A DNA stretch of 64,000 bases, taken from contig NZ_BJTC01000001.1 in assembly GCF_006829085.1 (NCBI RefSeq), forward strand, positions 739,867-803,866, read 5' to 3'. The notes under the pieces are model-generated. The model made no database searches and was not told the DNA's origin. It saw nothing but the letters and a program-made list of their open reading frames with translations. The DNA comes from Chryseobacterium sp. ON_d1. GTDB taxonomy: Bacteria > Bacteroidota > Bacteroidia > Flavobacteriales > Weeksellaceae. Positions within the stretch are counted from its first letter, which is position 1, and each line of letters starts with the position of its first letter. Shown one piece after another: positions 63,001-64,000 of the stretch. The position numbers and the translations under genes are program-made.

Positions 63001-63457
63001 TTTACAAAATATTGTTACTACAGAAGTAACTTACGATCAATACGATTCCAAAGGGAATTTACAACAATACACCACAAAAGATGGTATTTCAACGGTAATT
63101 ATCTGGGGTTACAACCAAACTCAGCCTATTGCCAAAATAGAAGGAGCGAAATTAACAGATATCCAGCAGTCATTCATTGACTCTATTGTGACCGCATCCA
63201 ATACAGATGCATCAGCAGGTGTAAACAATGATGAAACTTCATTTTTATCAGCATTGAATACCTTCAGAGCTAATACTGCATTATCCGTTTATCAGATCAC
63301 TACCTACACCTATGACCCTTTAGTAGGAGTAAGAAGCATCACCCCGCCATCAGGAATCAGGGAAAGCTATATTTATGATTCAGCTAACCGGCTTGAAAAG
63401 GTTGTTGACGTGAATGGCAAAGTGCTGAAGGAGATGAAATACAACTATAAAAACTAA
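60077..63457 (+). CDS. large secreted protein with C-terminal YD-like repeats
   Basis: Protein of 1126 residues with a signal peptide (to about GNAQQ). The first 900 residues are beta-rich, beginning with PPTPQADEMTRYGNQPLNEYKGMAQINIPI and a VSWFLDAGGVITRTINDLPDE segment. The last 150 residues contain YD/RHS-like units (TYDQYDSKGNLQQYTTKDGIST, ESYIYDSANRLEKVVDVNGKVLKEMKYNY). Proteins like this stand before RHS-repeat genes in Flavobacteriia, and the next gene, 6 bases on, is one. It probably forms a shell-like or surface assembly with it; function not known. Confidence 0.75.
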   Translation: MINNKIFTLLFCTAIVYGNAQQNNINKATNVVPPTPQADEMTRYGNQPLNEYKGMAQINIPIAEIKEKNIFNKVELNYSKLGVKVNDLPNNVGVSWFLDAGGVITRTINDLPDEMQVSSNRLVFNTSAEIENLVNIPDGSNNSLLVKSYFTDDSYDNEIDIFSISVNGLSGKFYLDKNLNPVLTTDSHQFKIETIGDFKTTHQFVLTTNDGVKYYFGGETAIEKTWIRDAPIYSGYTSFYLTKIINVENNEITFEYQNIGAKSFLNSITERKVLRSQELNGTVCQGNGTGAVPNYVKESNILRIQDARVLIKIKSKEKTINFNYNNVNGIYYNKISSIDIVNNFSNKKYQQISFEYLDLYSQLNASVLERFFLTKIKRYNFQGDTPVFDNEYSFSYDDPQGLPDKYSYSADVFGYFNNKFNSTLIPNLKLLGLPNFSYAVGDLYSYADRTSDFSSAKKGTLTSITYPTKGTTFFDYEARPQKYALLQSKNGEVRSNPYDVPITENTTTLDGSSIIDNQLAFDLVITQNEITSITTMLEVNLKILDEVTGSVLLNEVINLPKTTQADIDNGSRTKNKSFTFTTDPTKKYIVKLSLVPKPNVNYMGTFTVSYKSGYGSQNIAGLRLKKTYDVDENNTVTNVKRIHYSLFKDINNMDIIPTSLYPTSYITSQYTVEGCTGNMVLVPLAYNHDFESSELIGPFSDYFMYPSYPNVTISYGGDNFEKGGEQKIFSNGYHQDQFIIRTPLMPVFDGSYQNFFGPDGYLGSLTSNSISLLDKSFSYDDFNGKLLENRVFSKSSSGQLFLKSKTSNNYDLKTLKTVYDLRGKEVYALFSSHTNLPLEMIISNYSMVSLPKESYYSILSNTKSTEYYENVPVDVQDDTSYKKLTTTTEYSYNNTSHYQLTSQKTTLPDQIITGISYRYAHDKANQKLITANMIGVPLETETTQTIGTATKTLSKVETKYDNPLNLLPSSVVSTDLQNIVTTEVTYDQYDSKGNLQQYTTKDGISTVIIWGYNQTQPIAKIEGAKLTDIQQSFIDSIVTASNTDASAGVNNDETSFLSALNTFRANTALSVYQITTYTYDPLVGVRSITPPSGIRESYIYDSANRLEKVVDVNGKVLKEMKYNYKN

Positions 63458-63463
63458 AAACCG

Positions 63464-64000
63464 ATGAAAAAATTATTAATACCGGCAGGAGCCCTGCTTC
63501 TGTCCAACCTTGTATTTGGGCAGGCTTCTACCACAGAAAACTATGTTCAGACCAAAACCTATCTTGACTACAATGGAACTACCCCTACAAAAACCTCTGA
63601 AACAGTCCAGTATTTTGATGGATTGGGAAGGCCTAAGCAAATCGTTAATGTAAAAGCATCACCTCTGGGACGTGATGTAGTGACCCATATCGAGTATGAC
63701 CAGTTTGGAAGGCAGGTAAAGGATTACCTTCCTGTTCCCCAGGGGAATACTTTAAATGGTGCCATTATTCCTAATCCTTTGAGCAATGCTGCGGGCACTC
63801 CCTATGGTCCGGAAAAGATCTATTCAGAAAAGATCCTTGAGAACTCTCCTCTGGACAGGATTCAGCAGCAGATCCAAGTGGGGAATGACTGGAGTAATAA
63901 ACCTGTTAAGTTTGAATATGCAGCCAATATAGGAAATGATGCCTACAAGTTTGTTCCTACAACAATATGGGAAAACGGAGCTACAAAAACGACGTTAACG
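63464..64000 (+). CDS. RHS-family protein, N-terminal part (DUF6443-like; cut by window end)
   Basis: The frame opens at ATG 63464 and runs past the window end (179 codons visible). A signal peptide (KKLLIPAGALLLSNLVFGQ) is followed by ENYVQTKTYLD, TSETVQYFDGLGRPKQIV, and VVTHIEYDQFGRQVKDYLPVPQG: the DUF6443-like start typical of Bacteroidota RHS-repeat proteins, which can exceed 1000 residues and often end in a variable, toxin-like tip. Whether this one does cannot be seen here. Confidence 0.85.
   Translation, partial: MKKLLIPAGALLLSNLVFGQASTTENYVQTKTYLDYNGTTPTKTSETVQYFDGLGRPKQIVNVKASPLGRDVVTHIEYDQFGRQVKDYLPVPQGNTLNGAIIPNPLSNAAGTPYGPEKIYSEKILENSPLDRIQQQIQVGNDWSNKPVKFEYAANIGNDAYKFVPTTIWENGATKTTLT

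Overview
The window looks like a chromosome segment of a Flavobacteriia species (phylum Bacteroidota), most likely Chryseobacterium or a close relative. The signs are: low G+C; promoters of the Bacteroidota type (TTTG, about 18-19 bp, TAnnTTTG) before the tRNA gene and the histidine operon; a type IX secretion sorting domain; DUF3570/DUF4266 proteins; a TPR-fused rifampin ADP-ribosyltransferase; secreted proteins with the VGINT...LDVNG N-terminus; and an RHS-type protein with a DUF6443-like start. No rRNA, CRISPR array or intact transposase gene was seen. The genus is inferred from family recollection; nothing was searched.

Layout. 1-7818: heavy-metal/cation export (CusA/CzcA-type RND pump cut by the window edge, TolC-like and CusB-like partners, a haem-binding-domain protein, a P-type ATPase, a small unknown). 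7930-10757: thioredoxin-like protein, ApbE flavin transferase, DUF4266 lipoprotein and DUF3570 beta-barrel in one operon. 10910-17321: tRNA-Ala(GGC) with a 6.3-kb integrated island, bounded by a 46-bp duplication of the tRNA 3' half. The island carries a decayed phage portal gene, several unknown genes sharing one promoter design, and a DUF1828/DUF6978-like pair, but no integrase.

17585-28197: the most interesting region. Five secreted pilin-like subunits (three with identical mature sequences) are followed by a PapD-like chaperone, a large outer-membrane barrel protein placed like an usher, a three-domain tip-like protein, and a cytoplasmic histidine kinase with a NarL-type regulator. I read this as a chaperone-usher-like surface fibre system in a phylum where type V fimbriae are the known kind. 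Three subunit genes carry an operator-like motif TGTAG-N8-CTACA-N17-(C/T)TACA. Nearly the same motif, with the same 22-bp periodicity, lies at 37105-37144 before a surface-protein gene that follows a second kinase/regulator pair (33437-37074).

28461-45364: mixed genes (M13 peptidase, TPR-Arr, S41 peptidase, AraC regulator with divergent FAD monooxygenase, small secreted proteins, NlpC/P60 peptidase, an ICMT-like membrane methyltransferase) separated by hairpin terminators and intergenic repeats. 45448-50266: dapD, then a four-gene glycan cluster (GT87, GT2, polysaccharide deacetylase, GT4).

50273-58097: complete histidine operon hisG-D-C-B-H-A-F-IE with a consensus promoter, a His-rich leader peptide, an attenuator and a final terminator. 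Two related MITE-like intergenic repeats sit on either side of hisD. 58317-64000: a T9SS-sorted propeller-like protein, a large secreted protein ending in YD-like repeats, and the start of an RHS-family protein that runs off the window.
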